This document shows, in pieces, positions 49,948-59,567 of a stretch of 64,000 bases of DNA. The stretch is from Sphingobium sp. 15-1 (GTDB taxonomy: Bacteria; Pseudomonadota; Alphaproteobacteria; Sphingomonadales; Sphingomonadaceae), in contig NZ_JABXJG010000003.1 in NCBI RefSeq assembly GCF_013375535.1, positions 186,001 to 250,000 of the forward strand, in the 5' to 3' direction. The notes under the pieces were generated by a model. It searched no databases. It was not told the DNA's origin and saw only the letters and a program-made list of their open reading frames with translations. Positions within the stretch are counted from its first letter, which is position 1; every line of letters begins with the position of its first letter. A program made the position numbers and the translations under genes.

Positions 49948-52900
49948 TTACCAATTGAAAAACCAGTCATTGCCCAGGTGGATTTCGTACAATCGGCCGT
50001 CATTCTGTTGGTCGGAACCATAGTCGGACACATACAGGCTTAAGGCGTTGCCATCGTTCGGATCGCTGCTGGGCGCCAGTTCCATGCCCTTGATCTTGGC
50101 GGTCGGGCTATAGGAAGACAGCACGTCTATGGTCCCCAGTATGTTGGCTTGCGGATCGATGGCCCAGATCTTGGATGAGGCTCCCGAGGCGACAAAATAT
50201 ACATCATGCGTGGGATCATAGGCGAGCGCCTCCGCATCCTTCATCACGGATGGGAGAGAAACCGAGTTCACGAACACACCTTGGTCGGTAAGTTCGATCA
50301 TCTGCTTCAATACGCCGTCGAGCATATGGATATGCCCTGTCACTGGATCGACCTTCAGGTCCTCCGTGTCGAGAAGGCCGAGATAGCCAGTATCGAAGGA
50401 GCCGAGCTTGACTGACGGATTCGCAGGCGAGACCCAGAACACCTCCTGTTGGTCGTCGTCCGGGATGTACAGATAACCGTTGTTCGAGTTGTAAGCGAGG
50501 CCGGTAGGCTCCTTTGAGAAGGAAGTGAGGCTGTAGTTGCCGACGTAAGACCCGTCGAGTTGCAGGGAGAACAGGTTGATGTTGCTGTTAAACGGGCTCT
50601 CGTCATGTTCGGAGTCCGCTATCAGGAGCTTGCCCAGGCTTGGAATATAGGCAATCCCTGATGGATCGCTTATCCCGTAACCAGGGCCTCCATTATATTG
50701 GGTAGCGTCTGAAATATTATGTACGGAGACTACGCTTGCATTGATGGCCGGCATGGGCGGAACAGTGACATCGTCATCGGTGATCTTGCCAGTGGCGACG
50801 GCCTTGTCGATCGTGGCGTTGGTCGCAGAGTTGATCTGGACCTTGAAGGATTCCAGCCGTTCGGCGGCGGCATCGTTCAATAGGCTGACATCGAACGTCT
50901 TGGTCAATTCCCCCGGCGAGAAGGTTATGGAACTGGTTGCGGCAATATAGTCGGCCCCCGACTTCGCCGTGAAATCGCTGGTGCCGAGGTTGATCGTGAT
51001 ATCCTGTGTCGAAGCCTGGCTGAGGGACAGGCTGAACGTGATTGTGCCGTCATTCTCGTGCGCCGTAGCGACTGTCCCGATCGAAACTGCCGGCAGGGCT
51101 GGGGGAGGAACCCCGGCCAGCGTGTAGGTTACGGACAGCACCGGCTTTACGGCGCCTTGCGCCGAATTGAAGTCCCAACTGTCGATGTTCGTCGGCTTGA
51201 ATACCCAGCCGAAGTTCGCCGCGTTCTGCCCGGCGGAAGTCGAAGCCGAATCATTCCAGGCGGCGAGGCTTTCCGTCACGTTGAATGCATGGCTGCCCTT
51301 CGAAATCGATCCGACGTTGATGGCGCCGGTCGACGTCGCCTCGATCCCATTGATCTGCACGCCGCTGCCCAGGCTGTTCCAGGTCGATGCGGAATTCCAA
51401 CCCACCAGCATGCGGTTGATCGAACCGCCGGAGGCGGACCCGTCAGTGACCTCCAGGGTGAGAGACGCCGAGATGATCGTCGCGCCAAGCGGAATCTGCC
51501 CCGGCCCGGATCCGAACACATTGCCGAACTTCAGAAGCGGCTGCGATTCCTTTCCCGATTCCAGGATCGATCGGAAAAAAGGCGCGTCGGCGAAGGGGAT
51601 AGATGACCTGTTCTGCCTCAGCATCGTATCGATGGCATCGCTGTATCCGTTGGCGCCTTGGCTGAAGGTGACGCTGACAGCGGTGGGACCGCCTGACTGA
51701 TTAGGAGCGATGGTAACATTCACATTCCCCTGATCAAAGCCGCCGAAACCGTCCGAAACGGTGTAGGTGAACGCGTCGGTGCCGGTATAGCCCGCCGTGG
51801 GTGTGTAAAGGACCTTCCCGTTCTGGACTTGAACGGTTCCGTGACCGGCGCTGCCCAGGGCCGAAATGGACAAGGGATCGCCATCGATGTCCGTATCGTT
51901 CGCCAGGACGTCGATCAGGACCGGCGTGTCTGCATAGGTGCCCGCACTATCGGTGTGGGCGACAGGCGGCCCGTCGTTGACCGAAGCGATGGCGATTGTG
52001 ACCGTGGCTGGGGCGGAGGTCAGGCTCCCATCGCTGGCGGTGAATTTGAAGGAAGCCGTGCCGTTGAAGTTGGCGGCGGGGGTGAAGCTGTAATTGCCGG
52101 TCGTCGCATCGACCGTCACCGATCCGCCGACCGCGGAATTCGCCACAAGCTTATAAGTCAGCGTGCTGCTGTCGACGTCGGTGGCCGTTACCTGGCCGGT
52201 GACAGGCGGACCATCTTCAGTGCCCGAAGCGTTGGAGGCCTGAGCGACCGGCGCGTCGTTGACGTCGGTGACGGTGATGGAGGCCGTCGCGGTGCCGGTG
52301 GAGAAGGCGGTCTGGCCGCCATTGGTTGACGCATCGACCTTGGCGCCTGCCGATCCGCTCGTCTGGTCCCAGGCATGATAGGTGAAGTTCGCCGTCGTAC
52401 CGTTGGAGCCATTCGGGACAAAGCGGATATAGTCCGATGAGCGCAGAAGTAGCGCGGAGCCATCGTTGACCGTGCCTATGTTGGACCAGGTCGCGCGGCT
52501 ATCGGTCGAATATTGCCACTGGCCATTGCCGGATGCGAGGTCCGTGATCGCAATCCCTCGCAGGGCACTGGAATCGATATCGGTCGAACTCAGAAACGAC
52601 GATACCGAATGGCCGCTATTGGTGACCTGATCTTCGGTGATCGTGTTCAAGGTTACGGGAGTTGAAGACAGTACAGGTGCATCGTTGACGCCCGTCACGG
52701 TGAATTTCAGAGTGGTGGTGCCGGAACCGGTGCTGCCTATGGCAGCGTAGGTAAAGGTATCGCTGGCGGTCGAGCCTGCCTTGAGTCGCTCCGCAGCGTC
52801 GGTCGATGCGGTGTAGGAATAGCTGCCGTCGGGCATGATGGTGAGGAATCCGTAGATGCCCTGAATTGTAATGCCTCCGACCGGAACTGTCTCAAAAATG

Positions 52901-53022
52901 CCGCTGCCGGCCTTGATCTGCGTCACCTGATCGGCAAGGCTATCATTCAGAAGAACATTACCGGCAGTGCCGCTGTTCTCACGGACGGTATTGGTGTCGG
53001 ACCGTAATTTGAAGGTCGCCAT
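49948..53022 (-). CDS. Large multi-domain repeat protein, VCBS/cadherin-like domains, Calx-beta and beta-propeller
   Basis: A 1024-residue exported-type protein with no N-terminal signal peptide, as in type I secretion. In order: VCBS/cadherin-like repeats (about 1-455; VNDAPVLSSTPVTLNTITED, VNDAPVAQASNASGTEDGPP, LANDTDIDGDPLSISALGSA), a DNRLRE-like beta domain (about 460-640; GATIISASLTLEVTD), a Calx-beta repeat (about 645-740; ISFSPGELTKTF-like) and an SdiA-regulated/NHL-like propeller (about 755-1020; GISDPSGIAYIPSLGKLLIA). No classic RTX nonapeptides were seen at the C terminus. Probably a cell-surface or matrix protein exported by the ABC/HlyD pair nearby. It is divergent from the NTase-kinase gene. 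Confidence 0.8.
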   Translation of the reverse strand: MATFKLRSDTNTVRENSGTAGNVLLNDSLADQVTQIKAGSGIFETVPVGGITIQGIYGFLTIMPDGSYSYTASTDAAERLKAGSTASDTFTYAAIGSTGSGTTTLKFTVTGVNDAPVLSSTPVTLNTITEDQVTNSGHSVSSFLSSTDIDSSALRGIAITDLASGNGQWQYSTDSRATWSNIGTVNDGSALLLRSSDYIRFVPNGSNGTTANFTYHAWDQTSGSAGAKVDASTNGGQTAFSTGTATASITVTDVNDAPVAQASNASGTEDGPPVTGQVTATDVDSSTLTYKLVANSAVGGSVTVDATTGNYSFTPAANFNGTASFKFTASDGSLTSAPATVTIAIASVNDGPPVAHTDSAGTYADTPVLIDVLANDTDIDGDPLSISALGSAGHGTVQVQNGKVLYTPTAGYTGTDAFTYTVSDGFGGFDQGNVNVTIAPNQSGGPTAVSVTFSQGANGYSDAIDTMLRQNRSSIPFADAPFFRSILESGKESQPLLKFGNVFGSGPGQIPLGATIISASLTLEVTDGSASGGSINRMLVGWNSASTWNSLGSGVQINGIEATSTGAINVGSISKGSHAFNVTESLAAWNDSASTSAGQNAANFGWVFKPTNIDSWDFNSAQGAVKPVLSVTYTLAGVPPPALPAVSIGTVATAHENDGTITFSLSLSQASTQDITINLGTSDFTAKSGADYIAATSSITFSPGELTKTFDVSLLNDAAAERLESFKVQINSATNATIDKAVATGKITDDDVTVPPMPAINASVVSVHNISDATQYNGGPGYGISDPSGIAYIPSLGKLLIADSEHDESPFNSNINLFSLQLDGSYVGNYSLTSFSKEPTGLAYNSNNGYLYIPDDDQQEVFWVSPANPSVKLGSFDTGYLGLLDTEDLKVDPVTGHIHMLDGVLKQMIELTDQGVFVNSVSLPSVMKDAEALAYDPTHDVYFVASGASSKIWAIDPQANILGTIDVLSSYSPTAKIKGMELAPSSDPNDGNALSLYVSDYGSDQQNDGRLYEIHLGNDWFFNW

Positions 53023-53359
53023 GGTATCGCTCCGTCCCTTTCGGGTAATCGGACTGACGGGGAATCTTGTGGCCTTGGAGCCGTTGGAAAACCAGATTCC
53101 GGGCTGTGGCCGGTCAAGTCAAATTAACCATGGGTGTAGACCGTTTTAGAGAATCGCGCAGAAAAGCGGGCGCCGATTTTCTACAAAAATGATCCAATAA
53201 CAAATAATTATATCGCGACCCCTGCGTCAGATCTAACGCAGTGCGTTCTAGACCTCCAAGCCGCGTGATCAGGGCTGGTACAGCATCGTTCATGGAGTAA
53301 GATGCAAGTCGATCACGACACTTGCTTTTTACGCGGAGAGGCATGGGAGGGCTGATGCG
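53023..53359. promoter_or_regulatory. Divergent promoter region, repeat protein/NTase-kinase
   Basis: 337 bases without a gene. It contains an AT-rich block (53180-53215), a hairpin CTGCGT/ACGCAG near 53223-53242, and a GGGAGGG ribosome site before the plus-strand gene. Confidence 0.45.
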
Positions 53360-54928
53360 GTGGGGCACAAAGGTTATTCCTCCAGCGATCGTGCGCCAGC
53401 CGAAAATCTGGTCGCTCATGGCGCAACCCTTCTATTGGCGCCGACGACCGGCAGGGACGGAACCGATCTGCAACCCAGTTCGATCGGGCTGATGCTGTTC
53501 GCCGCATTGGAGCGTGACGGCATCCGTTACTGCCATTGGAAGAGCAATATACGACTGGACAAGACGCTGTGCGGGCGGGAGGACATCGACCTTCTGGTTC
53601 ATCCTTCCGATGCGGATGCCTTTCAGCGCGTCATTAACGAGTGCGGGTTCAAGCTTGCCGTTTCCCGCATGGGCGCTGGACATGCCGGCGTTTTTCATGC
53701 CTTGGCCTGGGACCCGGACGCCGGCCGCCTGCTGGATCTGCACGCCTATCATCAACTGGTGAGCGGCGACAGCTTCGTGAAGTCATTCAGATTTCCGGTC
53801 GAGGAAGAGCTCCTCGCACGGACCTCCTCCCTGATGGATGTACGAATCCCTGATCCCACGTCGGAACTGGTGCTGTTTCTACTCAGGATGTTGCTGAAGC
53901 ACATCAGCATCGTCGAAATCCTCAAGGTGAATGCTCATTATGACGAGTGTCGGGAAGAGCTTTCCTGGCTCCTTCAAAGGAGCGACGTGAACGAGGCGGC
54001 TGCTCTCTGCGAGGACTGGTTCCCATCGGTTCGGATTCCCGTGCGGCAAATGATAGATTGCATCGCAAAGGGTACGGTGCCTATGCGAGTGGCAATGGGA
54101 ATGCGCGTGGCCTGGGCGCTGCGACATCACAGACGGCTCGGCCATGTCGCTGCCGGATTTTCGCGCATCATGCGCGTCGGCAAGCACTTCGGCATGCGCG
54201 TGCGTTCCAGACGCAATCTGTCGCTGCTGACGGGGGGGGCGTGGATCGCGCTGGTCGGCCCAAAAGGGACGGGGAAATCCACGCTGGCAAAACTCGTGGC
54301 TGAGAAGCTGGGGAAAAATCTCGACGTGAAGACGATTCACCTCGGCAAGCCACCGGCGAGTTGGCTGTCTTTTCTGCCCAGATTGTTCGTGCCCACTGTT
54401 CGGAAGGCGTTGCCGGATGAACGCCTTAGCGAGTATGAAAAGCCGGAACGACGTGCCGAACGACGATATTCTACCGTTTTTGTCATTGGCAAGTTGCTCG
54501 TCGCCCATGATCGCCGGCGACTTCTGACCCGCAGCATGCGGGAGATGTCATCGGGAACGATCGTGATTTCGGATCGGTGCCCGGCAACCAATGCAACGGG
54601 TCTGGATGGCAGCGCTTTCGACGATCTTGCAATCACCCAAGCGCGTTCGCCGTTTCAACGCTGGCTGATGGAGCAGGAACGTTCAATCTATCGACGTCTC
54701 CCTAAGCCCAGACTCGTCCTTAAACTGAGTGTGCCGATCGCGACGGCGCTCAAGCGGGATCTCGCACGATGCAAGCCCGGGGGACCAGATCCCGATGCCG
54801 TCCTGCGCCGGTGGACACTCGAAAGCGAAGCCGAGTTCGCAAAATCTATCGTTTGCCCGATCGACACCGACGGTGAACTCGAGGAAACCGTGCGGAAAGC
54901 AGCTACGCGCGTGTGGCAATCGATCTGA
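53360..54928 (+). CDS. Nucleotidyltransferase-like domain fused to P-loop (thymidylate-kinase-like) domain
   Basis: A 522-residue protein. The N-terminal domain (about 45-250) has RYCHWKSNIRLDKTLCGRED and IDLLVHPSDADAFQRVINE, a nucleotidyltransferase-like acidic pattern (REDIDLL). The C-terminal domain (about 290-522) is a P-loop kinase: IALVGPKGTGKSTLAKLVAE with Lys/Ser near 304, GTIVISDRCPATNATGLDGS as the Walker B/DRY-like region and LVLKLSVPIATALKRDLARC, as in thymidylate kinases. This fusion is found beside exopolysaccharide genes. The GTG start at 53360 is set by GGGAGGG. Substrate unknown; a sugar, lipid or protein phosphate are all possible. Confidence 0.75.
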   Translation: MGHKGYSSSDRAPAENLVAHGATLLLAPTTGRDGTDLQPSSIGLMLFAALERDGIRYCHWKSNIRLDKTLCGREDIDLLVHPSDADAFQRVINECGFKLAVSRMGAGHAGVFHALAWDPDAGRLLDLHAYHQLVSGDSFVKSFRFPVEEELLARTSSLMDVRIPDPTSELVLFLLRMLLKHISIVEILKVNAHYDECREELSWLLQRSDVNEAAALCEDWFPSVRIPVRQMIDCIAKGTVPMRVAMGMRVAWALRHHRRLGHVAAGFSRIMRVGKHFGMRVRSRRNLSLLTGGAWIALVGPKGTGKSTLAKLVAEKLGKNLDVKTIHLGKPPASWLSFLPRLFVPTVRKALPDERLSEYEKPERRAERRYSTVFVIGKLLVAHDRRRLLTRSMREMSSGTIVISDRCPATNATGLDGSAFDDLAITQARSPFQRWLMEQERSIYRRLPKPRLVLKLSVPIATALKRDLARCKPGGPDPDAVLRRWTLESEAEFAKSIVCPIDTDGELEETVRKAATRVWQSI

Positions 54929-55020
54929 CAGAATATCGAACTGCTATCCTCGTCTCAGAATTTCTACACCTATCGCCATAGATGATTCCTACAGGTGTAA
55001 AAGCGATTGGGAGTTGGAGG

Positions 55021-56136
55021 ATGTCGAGGACAAAGCAGGTCTTGATCGAATTATCGCGCGACGAAAGGGAAGCACTTGAACGGCTGGTGCGGCGTCAGAG
55101 CATCGCTCGGCGCGATGCGCAACGCGCAGAAATCGTGCTGAGGGCTGCCGGTGGCGCGAACAATTGCGAAATTGCCGCAGCCCTTGGCGTCACGCGTAAG
55201 ACGGTTCGGGCATGGCGCACGCGCTTTGTCGAACAACGCTTGGATGGCCTTTCGGACGAGCCACGTTGCGGCGCGCACCGCATTGACGATGATCGGATCG
55301 CGGCGATCATCGCAAAGATGCTCGAAGACACGCCAATCAACGCTACGCAGAGGAACATTCGCGAAATTGCTAAGGCTGTGGGCGTTTCCACTTCCTCCGT
55401 ATATCGCATTTGGCGAGCGTTTTCGCCCCAGCCCCATCCGGCAAAAACGTTCAACTTGTCCAGCGACCCGCAATTCATCGAGAAGGTGCGCGACATTGTC
55501 GGCCTCTATCTCGATCCGCCTGACAAGGCGCTGGCGATCTGCGTCGATGAAAGGGGCCAAATTCAGGCTCTCGATCATAAACAACCGATGTTACCCATTC
55601 GGCCGGGACAAATTGCACGGCACACCCGCGATTATGAACGTCGGGAAACGGCGACGCTGTTCGCCGGCTTCAAAGCCTCGGTAAGAGTCCAGGCGATGGA
55701 CCGTCCCGACGAAGTGAGGGATATTTGCGGCTCTCGCGATCAATCGAGCGATTTTCTCGACTTTCTCGAAGATGTCGAACGCAATGTTCCGACCGATTTT
55801 GATATCTATGTCGTTATGGATAATATTGTAAGTCAAAAGACAAAATTGATTGGGAACCAGTTTGCCAAACGGTCGCGCTGGCATATGCGCTTCACGCCGA
55901 AATCATCACCATGGATCAAAAATGTCGAGCGCTTCTTCGACTTATTGTACGAAAAACAGATCAAACGCGGTGATCATAGGTCGATGAAGGACTTGATTGA
56001 GGTCATCGAAATCTTCATCGATAACCATAACACCAATCCCAAACCGCTGCGCTGGGCCAAATCTGCCAATGCTATCCTCGGATCCGTCGGACGTTTCCAT
56101 CGCCATCCTCGCGATGCTCGGCCCAAAGGTGGATAG
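55021..56136 (+). CDS. IS630 family transposase, second type
   Basis: A 371-residue transposase. The N-terminal helix-turn-helix (NCEIAAALGVTRKTVRAWRT) is followed by catalytic Asp in ICVDERGQIQALDHK, Asp in DIYVVMDNIVSQKTK and Glu in SSPWIKNVERFFDLL. The frame is complete. GGAGG precedes the ATG at 55021. Inverted repeats could not be defined by eye. It lies between the NTase-kinase gene and the secretion pair without breaking either. Distinct from the IS630 transposase at 39606. Confidence 0.9.
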   Translation: MSRTKQVLIELSRDEREALERLVRRQSIARRDAQRAEIVLRAAGGANNCEIAAALGVTRKTVRAWRTRFVEQRLDGLSDEPRCGAHRIDDDRIAAIIAKMLEDTPINATQRNIREIAKAVGVSTSSVYRIWRAFSPQPHPAKTFNLSSDPQFIEKVRDIVGLYLDPPDKALAICVDERGQIQALDHKQPMLPIRPGQIARHTRDYERRETATLFAGFKASVRVQAMDRPDEVRDICGSRDQSSDFLDFLEDVERNVPTDFDIYVVMDNIVSQKTKLIGNQFAKRSRWHMRFTPKSSPWIKNVERFFDLLYEKQIKRGDHRSMKDLIEVIEIFIDNHNTNPKPLRWAKSANAILGSVGRFHRHPRDARPKGG

Positions 56137-56180
56137 ACCCTTACGAAGCAGCCACTATCTAGCCCCCGAGCTATCTCCAA

Positions 56181-57578
56181 TCAATGCTCCTTGAACGAGC
56201 GTTCGATAGCACCCATGAGCGGTTCGAACGCGTATTGCAGCGCGGTGCGCTTGCGCAGCGGTATTTCGATGCTGACCGGTATTCCGGCTTTGAGAGCGCC
56301 GGGTCCGCGGAGTTCCTCTATCTTATGGAGTTCGGATAGCGGTATCTGCACCGAAGCCGTGTAGTAGGCCTCGCCCGTCCGCTGCTCCGTGAATGCATCC
56401 GCGGATATGCGTGTGACGCTGCCTTCCAGCGCCGGAAGCGACCGATCATGGAGCGTGTAAAAGCGAACGAAGGCTAGTTGTCCCGCTTCCACGTCGTCGG
56501 CGTCGTTGGGCGACACCCGCGCTTCGATGGTCAGCGGCATGCGATCCGGAATGATGTCCATGAGCTTCTCGCCGGCCCCAATCACTCCTCCGGGGGTGAA
56601 CACAGTCAACCCCACCACCGTTCCCGTAGCGGGCGCTCGGATGTCGGCGCGGTTTAGCTGGTCTCGTGCCGCCTCCCATTTCGGTAGAACGTCAGCCAAG
56701 GAGTTATTGACGTCGCGAATTTCCGAGGCGACCCGTTCCTGGTAGCTACTCTTCGCTTGCAGTATCTCCAGTCGGCTCTGCCCGACCTGGCTGCGGCTTG
56801 CGGTCGCCGTCGCGCGATCCTGGGCAAGCTGCCCCTGGAGGTCGGCCCTGGCCCGTTCGAGGGCCCGGATCCGGGTCTTCGGCACGAAGCCCTTTTCCGC
56901 GAGTCCGCGAAGGCCCGAAAGCTCTTCGTTCAAAAGGTCGATCTGTTCCTGGATGGTCCCGGCGCGCTGGTTGTAGCCACGGCCCTGGCTGGTCGCCTGG
57001 CTTGCTTGTTCGCCAAGCACGCGCTGCTGGGTGGAAAGCACCGCCGAGCGAGTACGGATTTGAGTCGACTGGATGCTCAAGGCGCGATCCGCATCGATCC
57101 GGTCCTGACCCTTCAGCCGGGCGAACTCGGGCGGCGGAATGATGGTTGGCGAACCCGCTTCCTCAGCCTGCAGCCTTGCCCGTTGCGCGAGCAGGGAGAT
57201 GGCCTGGCCTGCAAGTGCGCGCTCCTGCCCGCGGGCTTCCGCCGCGGAAAGGCTGATCAATATATCGCCGCGTTGCACCTTGGCGCCTTCGCGGACATGG
57301 ATGCTGGCGACGACCCCGCCCGTCGGGTGCTGCACCGACTGGCGTTGTCCGGAGACGACCAGGTGCCCTTGCGCTACTGCGGCTGCATCGAGCGGCGCCA
57401 CGGCCGTCCAGCCGAGAAACAGCAGGAAGAAAAGGATCAGAAGAGCCAGCCCGACCCGGATGTCAAAGTCCGGGTTCGAGGCACGTCCCGGCTCTGATCC
57501 AGGCAGTGCCAATGCTGATCTCCCGGTCGGCAACCAGGGCGGCATGATTCGCTGCAATATATTCATTGGATTATCCAT
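56181..57578 (-). CDS. Type I secretion membrane-fusion protein (HlyD/PrsE family)
   Basis: A 465-residue adaptor. One N-terminal membrane helix (VGLALLILFFLLFLGWTAV, about 36-54) is followed by a biotinyl-lipoyl-like part (GQRQSVQHPTGGVVASIHVR), long coiled-coil helices (about 120-300) and the C-terminal beta domain (ADIRAPATGTVVGLTVFTPG; ends ERSFKEH). It bridges the inner-membrane ABC protein to a TolC-like outer-membrane channel. The ATG at 57578 overlaps the ABC gene's end by eight bases. Matches the adaptor paired with ABC transporters that export RTX enzymes and sphingan-related proteins. Confidence 0.92.
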   Translation of the reverse strand: MDNPMNILQRIMPPWLPTGRSALALPGSEPGRASNPDFDIRVGLALLILFFLLFLGWTAVAPLDAAAVAQGHLVVSGQRQSVQHPTGGVVASIHVREGAKVQRGDILISLSAAEARGQERALAGQAISLLAQRARLQAEEAGSPTIIPPPEFARLKGQDRIDADRALSIQSTQIRTRSAVLSTQQRVLGEQASQATSQGRGYNQRAGTIQEQIDLLNEELSGLRGLAEKGFVPKTRIRALERARADLQGQLAQDRATATASRSQVGQSRLEILQAKSSYQERVASEIRDVNNSLADVLPKWEAARDQLNRADIRAPATGTVVGLTVFTPGGVIGAGEKLMDIIPDRMPLTIEARVSPNDADDVEAGQLAFVRFYTLHDRSLPALEGSVTRISADAFTEQRTGEAYYTASVQIPLSELHKIEELRGPGALKAGIPVSIEIPLRKRTALQYAFEPLMGAIERSFKEH

Positions 57579-59316
57579 TGGATGCCGTCCGGGGCGCATG
57601 CGGTGCGACCTTGCGCATCACCTCGTCGCGCGGACCGATCCAGGCGAGCTGGCCCTCGCGGATGACCATGATCCGGTCGACCACAGGCAGTACGCTCAGC
57701 CGATGCGCGGCCACTAGGATCGTTTTTCCCGCAGCCTTGAGCTGCTCCAGCGTGCGGATGAGCTGCGTGTCGCCTTCTGCATCCAGGCTGGCGTTCGGCT
57801 CGTCCAATATGATGTAGCGCGGTGACCGGAACAGGGCTCGCGCAAGGGCGATACGTTGCGCCTGGCCGGCCGACAGGCCACGGCCGCCAAGCTGGAGCGG
57901 GTGGTCGTATCCGTCGTCCAGCGACAGGATCATCTCGTGCGCACCGGCCAGTTTGGCTGCGGCGATCGCGTCTTTGTCGATGCGATCGGCACTCTCACCA
58001 TTCCAGGCCCGGAAGCGGGAGATGTTGTCCTTGATCGTTCCGGCAAGAAGCACGGTTTCCTGGGGCATGAAGCCAATGTGCGCCGCCAGTTGCTCCGGGT
58101 CCCAGTGCCGTTGGTCGGCACTATCGAATCTGACCTCACCGACCGTCGGGCGTACCGCTCCGGCAAGCGCGCGGACGAGGGTCGACTTGCCCGCGCCGCT
58201 GGGACCGACAATGGCGACCACTTCCCCTGGTTCGATGCGGAAATTGATGTTGGCTAGGATCACTTTTTTGTCGGGCGCAGCGACGCCCAGATTGTGAACC
58301 TCGAGGCGGCCCTGCGGTTCGGGCAGTTGGGTGCGGACCATCTCTGGCGGCGTGCCGGCGAGGAGTTCGTCGAGCAGGGTGATCGCACCCCGCGCCTGGA
58401 CGATCGAGCGCCAGCCGTTGACCAACTGGTCGATTGGCGAAAGGGCGCGGCCCACAATGAACATGGACGCAAAGATCGAGCCGGGGCTGATAGAGGCCGT
58501 GATCGCCAGCAGAGCGGCCACGCCCAGAGCCAGGGACTGTAGCAGCAGGCGGACGAATTTGGATTCCGCGCCCAGCCGCGCCGACGCGATGCCCGCCTCG
58601 GTTTGCAGCGCCAACGCATGCTCCCGGTCGGTGCTCTGGCCATGAATCAGGGCTTCGCGCAATCCGAGCGCGCGGACAATGTCGGATGAGGACACGGCCG
58701 TATCATAATTGGCATATGCCCGGGCAGAGGCAATGTTCGCCTGCTGCAGCGGCTCCCGCGTGGCATTTTCGTTGCGCCAGGCAAGAAAGGTGATCAGCGC
58801 CGCACCAACGACGGTCAGCACCCCGACCCAGAAGTGGATCAGGAAAGCGAGCAGGACGTAGATCGGGATCCAGGGCGCATCGAGCACACCAAGCATGGCT
58901 GGACCGGTCAGCAGGTTGCGCAACTGGTCGAATTCGCGCAGCGCCTGGCGGGCAAGCCGCGGACGAGCTTCCCCCTGTAGGAAGGTGGCCCGCATGATTC
59001 GGCCGGCCATATTCTCATTGAGGCACGCACCGGCCCGGACCAGCAGCCGCGACCGGATGGCATCAAGGGCCGCCAGGGTCACCAGCGCAAAAATCAGAAC
59101 CACGGTCAGGAACAGGAGGGTGATCCGTCCCTTCGTGGGCACGACCCGGTCGTAGACCTGCAGCATGTACAGCATGGGTGCGATGAACAGCAGGTTGGTT
59201 CCGGCGCTGAACAAAGCCGCATAGGTGAAATGACGGCGGCAGGAGGACAGGGCCGCCTTGACGGTCAGGCTGTTTCGAAGGGCCTGGGGCAGGATCAGCA
59301 CAGTAGTTTCCCTCAT
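57571..59316 (-). CDS. Type I secretion ABC transporter, permease/ATPase (PrsD family)
   Basis: A 581-residue half-transporter. The N-terminal membrane domain (about 20-300) has about six helices, including YAALFSAGTNLLFIAPMLYM and LLFLTVVLIFALVTLAALDA. The ATPase domain has Walker A VGPSGAGKST, the Q-loop MPQETVLLAGT, signature GLSAGQAQRIALARAL, Walker B YIILDEPNASLD and the switch His in VAAHRLS. No N-terminal peptidase domain, so substrates carry a C-terminal signal. It probably exports the RTX beta-helix protein encoded just upstream. The start at 59316 (MRETTVLIL) is preferred to 59376. Confidence 0.92.
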   Translation of the reverse strand: MRETTVLILPQALRNSLTVKAALSSCRRHFTYAALFSAGTNLLFIAPMLYMLQVYDRVVPTKGRITLLFLTVVLIFALVTLAALDAIRSRLLVRAGACLNENMAGRIMRATFLQGEARPRLARQALREFDQLRNLLTGPAMLGVLDAPWIPIYVLLAFLIHFWVGVLTVVGAALITFLAWRNENATREPLQQANIASARAYANYDTAVSSSDIVRALGLREALIHGQSTDREHALALQTEAGIASARLGAESKFVRLLLQSLALGVAALLAITASISPGSIFASMFIVGRALSPIDQLVNGWRSIVQARGAITLLDELLAGTPPEMVRTQLPEPQGRLEVHNLGVAAPDKKVILANINFRIEPGEVVAIVGPSGAGKSTLVRALAGAVRPTVGEVRFDSADQRHWDPEQLAAHIGFMPQETVLLAGTIKDNISRFRAWNGESADRIDKDAIAAAKLAGAHEMILSLDDGYDHPLQLGGRGLSAGQAQRIALARALFRSPRYIILDEPNASLDAEGDTQLIRTLEQLKAAGKTILVAAHRLSVLPVVDRIMVIREGQLAWIGPRDEVMRKVAPHAPRTASNG

Positions 59317-59385
59317 ATAGGGAGGGCTCTGGAGCGCAGCAGTTCGCAGGCTCACACGCCTTGAAGAACAGGGCACCCGGAAACT

Positions 59386-59423
59386 AGAGTCTGTTTCGAT
59401 TAGATTGAATCGAAACAGACTCT
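59386..59423. terminator. Perfect 16-bp inverted repeat
   Basis: AGAGTCTGTTTCGATT (59386-59401) and its exact complement (59408-59423) surround a six-base loop. A second 7-bp hairpin (GTGAAAT/ATTTCAC) lies at 59455-59473. Both fall in the 250-base gap between the RTX gene and the ABC gene, so they may end the first transcript or regulate the second. Confidence 0.6.
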
Positions 59424-59567
59424 GGTTTCCTTTGTTTTCCGTGATTTCCCAGCCGTGAAATGTTCCATTTCACTCGAAATCACTCTGGGAGCACCCTGCA
59501 CCTTACGCCTAATTGAAATCAACTGCCACCGATGGACTAAGTCCAGCGGAGAACAGCCGTCACAATG

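Noticed and set aside
51829..52329. Plus-strand frame opposite the repeat protein
   Set aside because: Gly/Arg-rich shadow of the VCBS-like repeats.
54929..56180. Inverted repeats of the second IS630-type element
   Set aside because: No convincing match between the two flanks by eye; only the transposase gene is reported.
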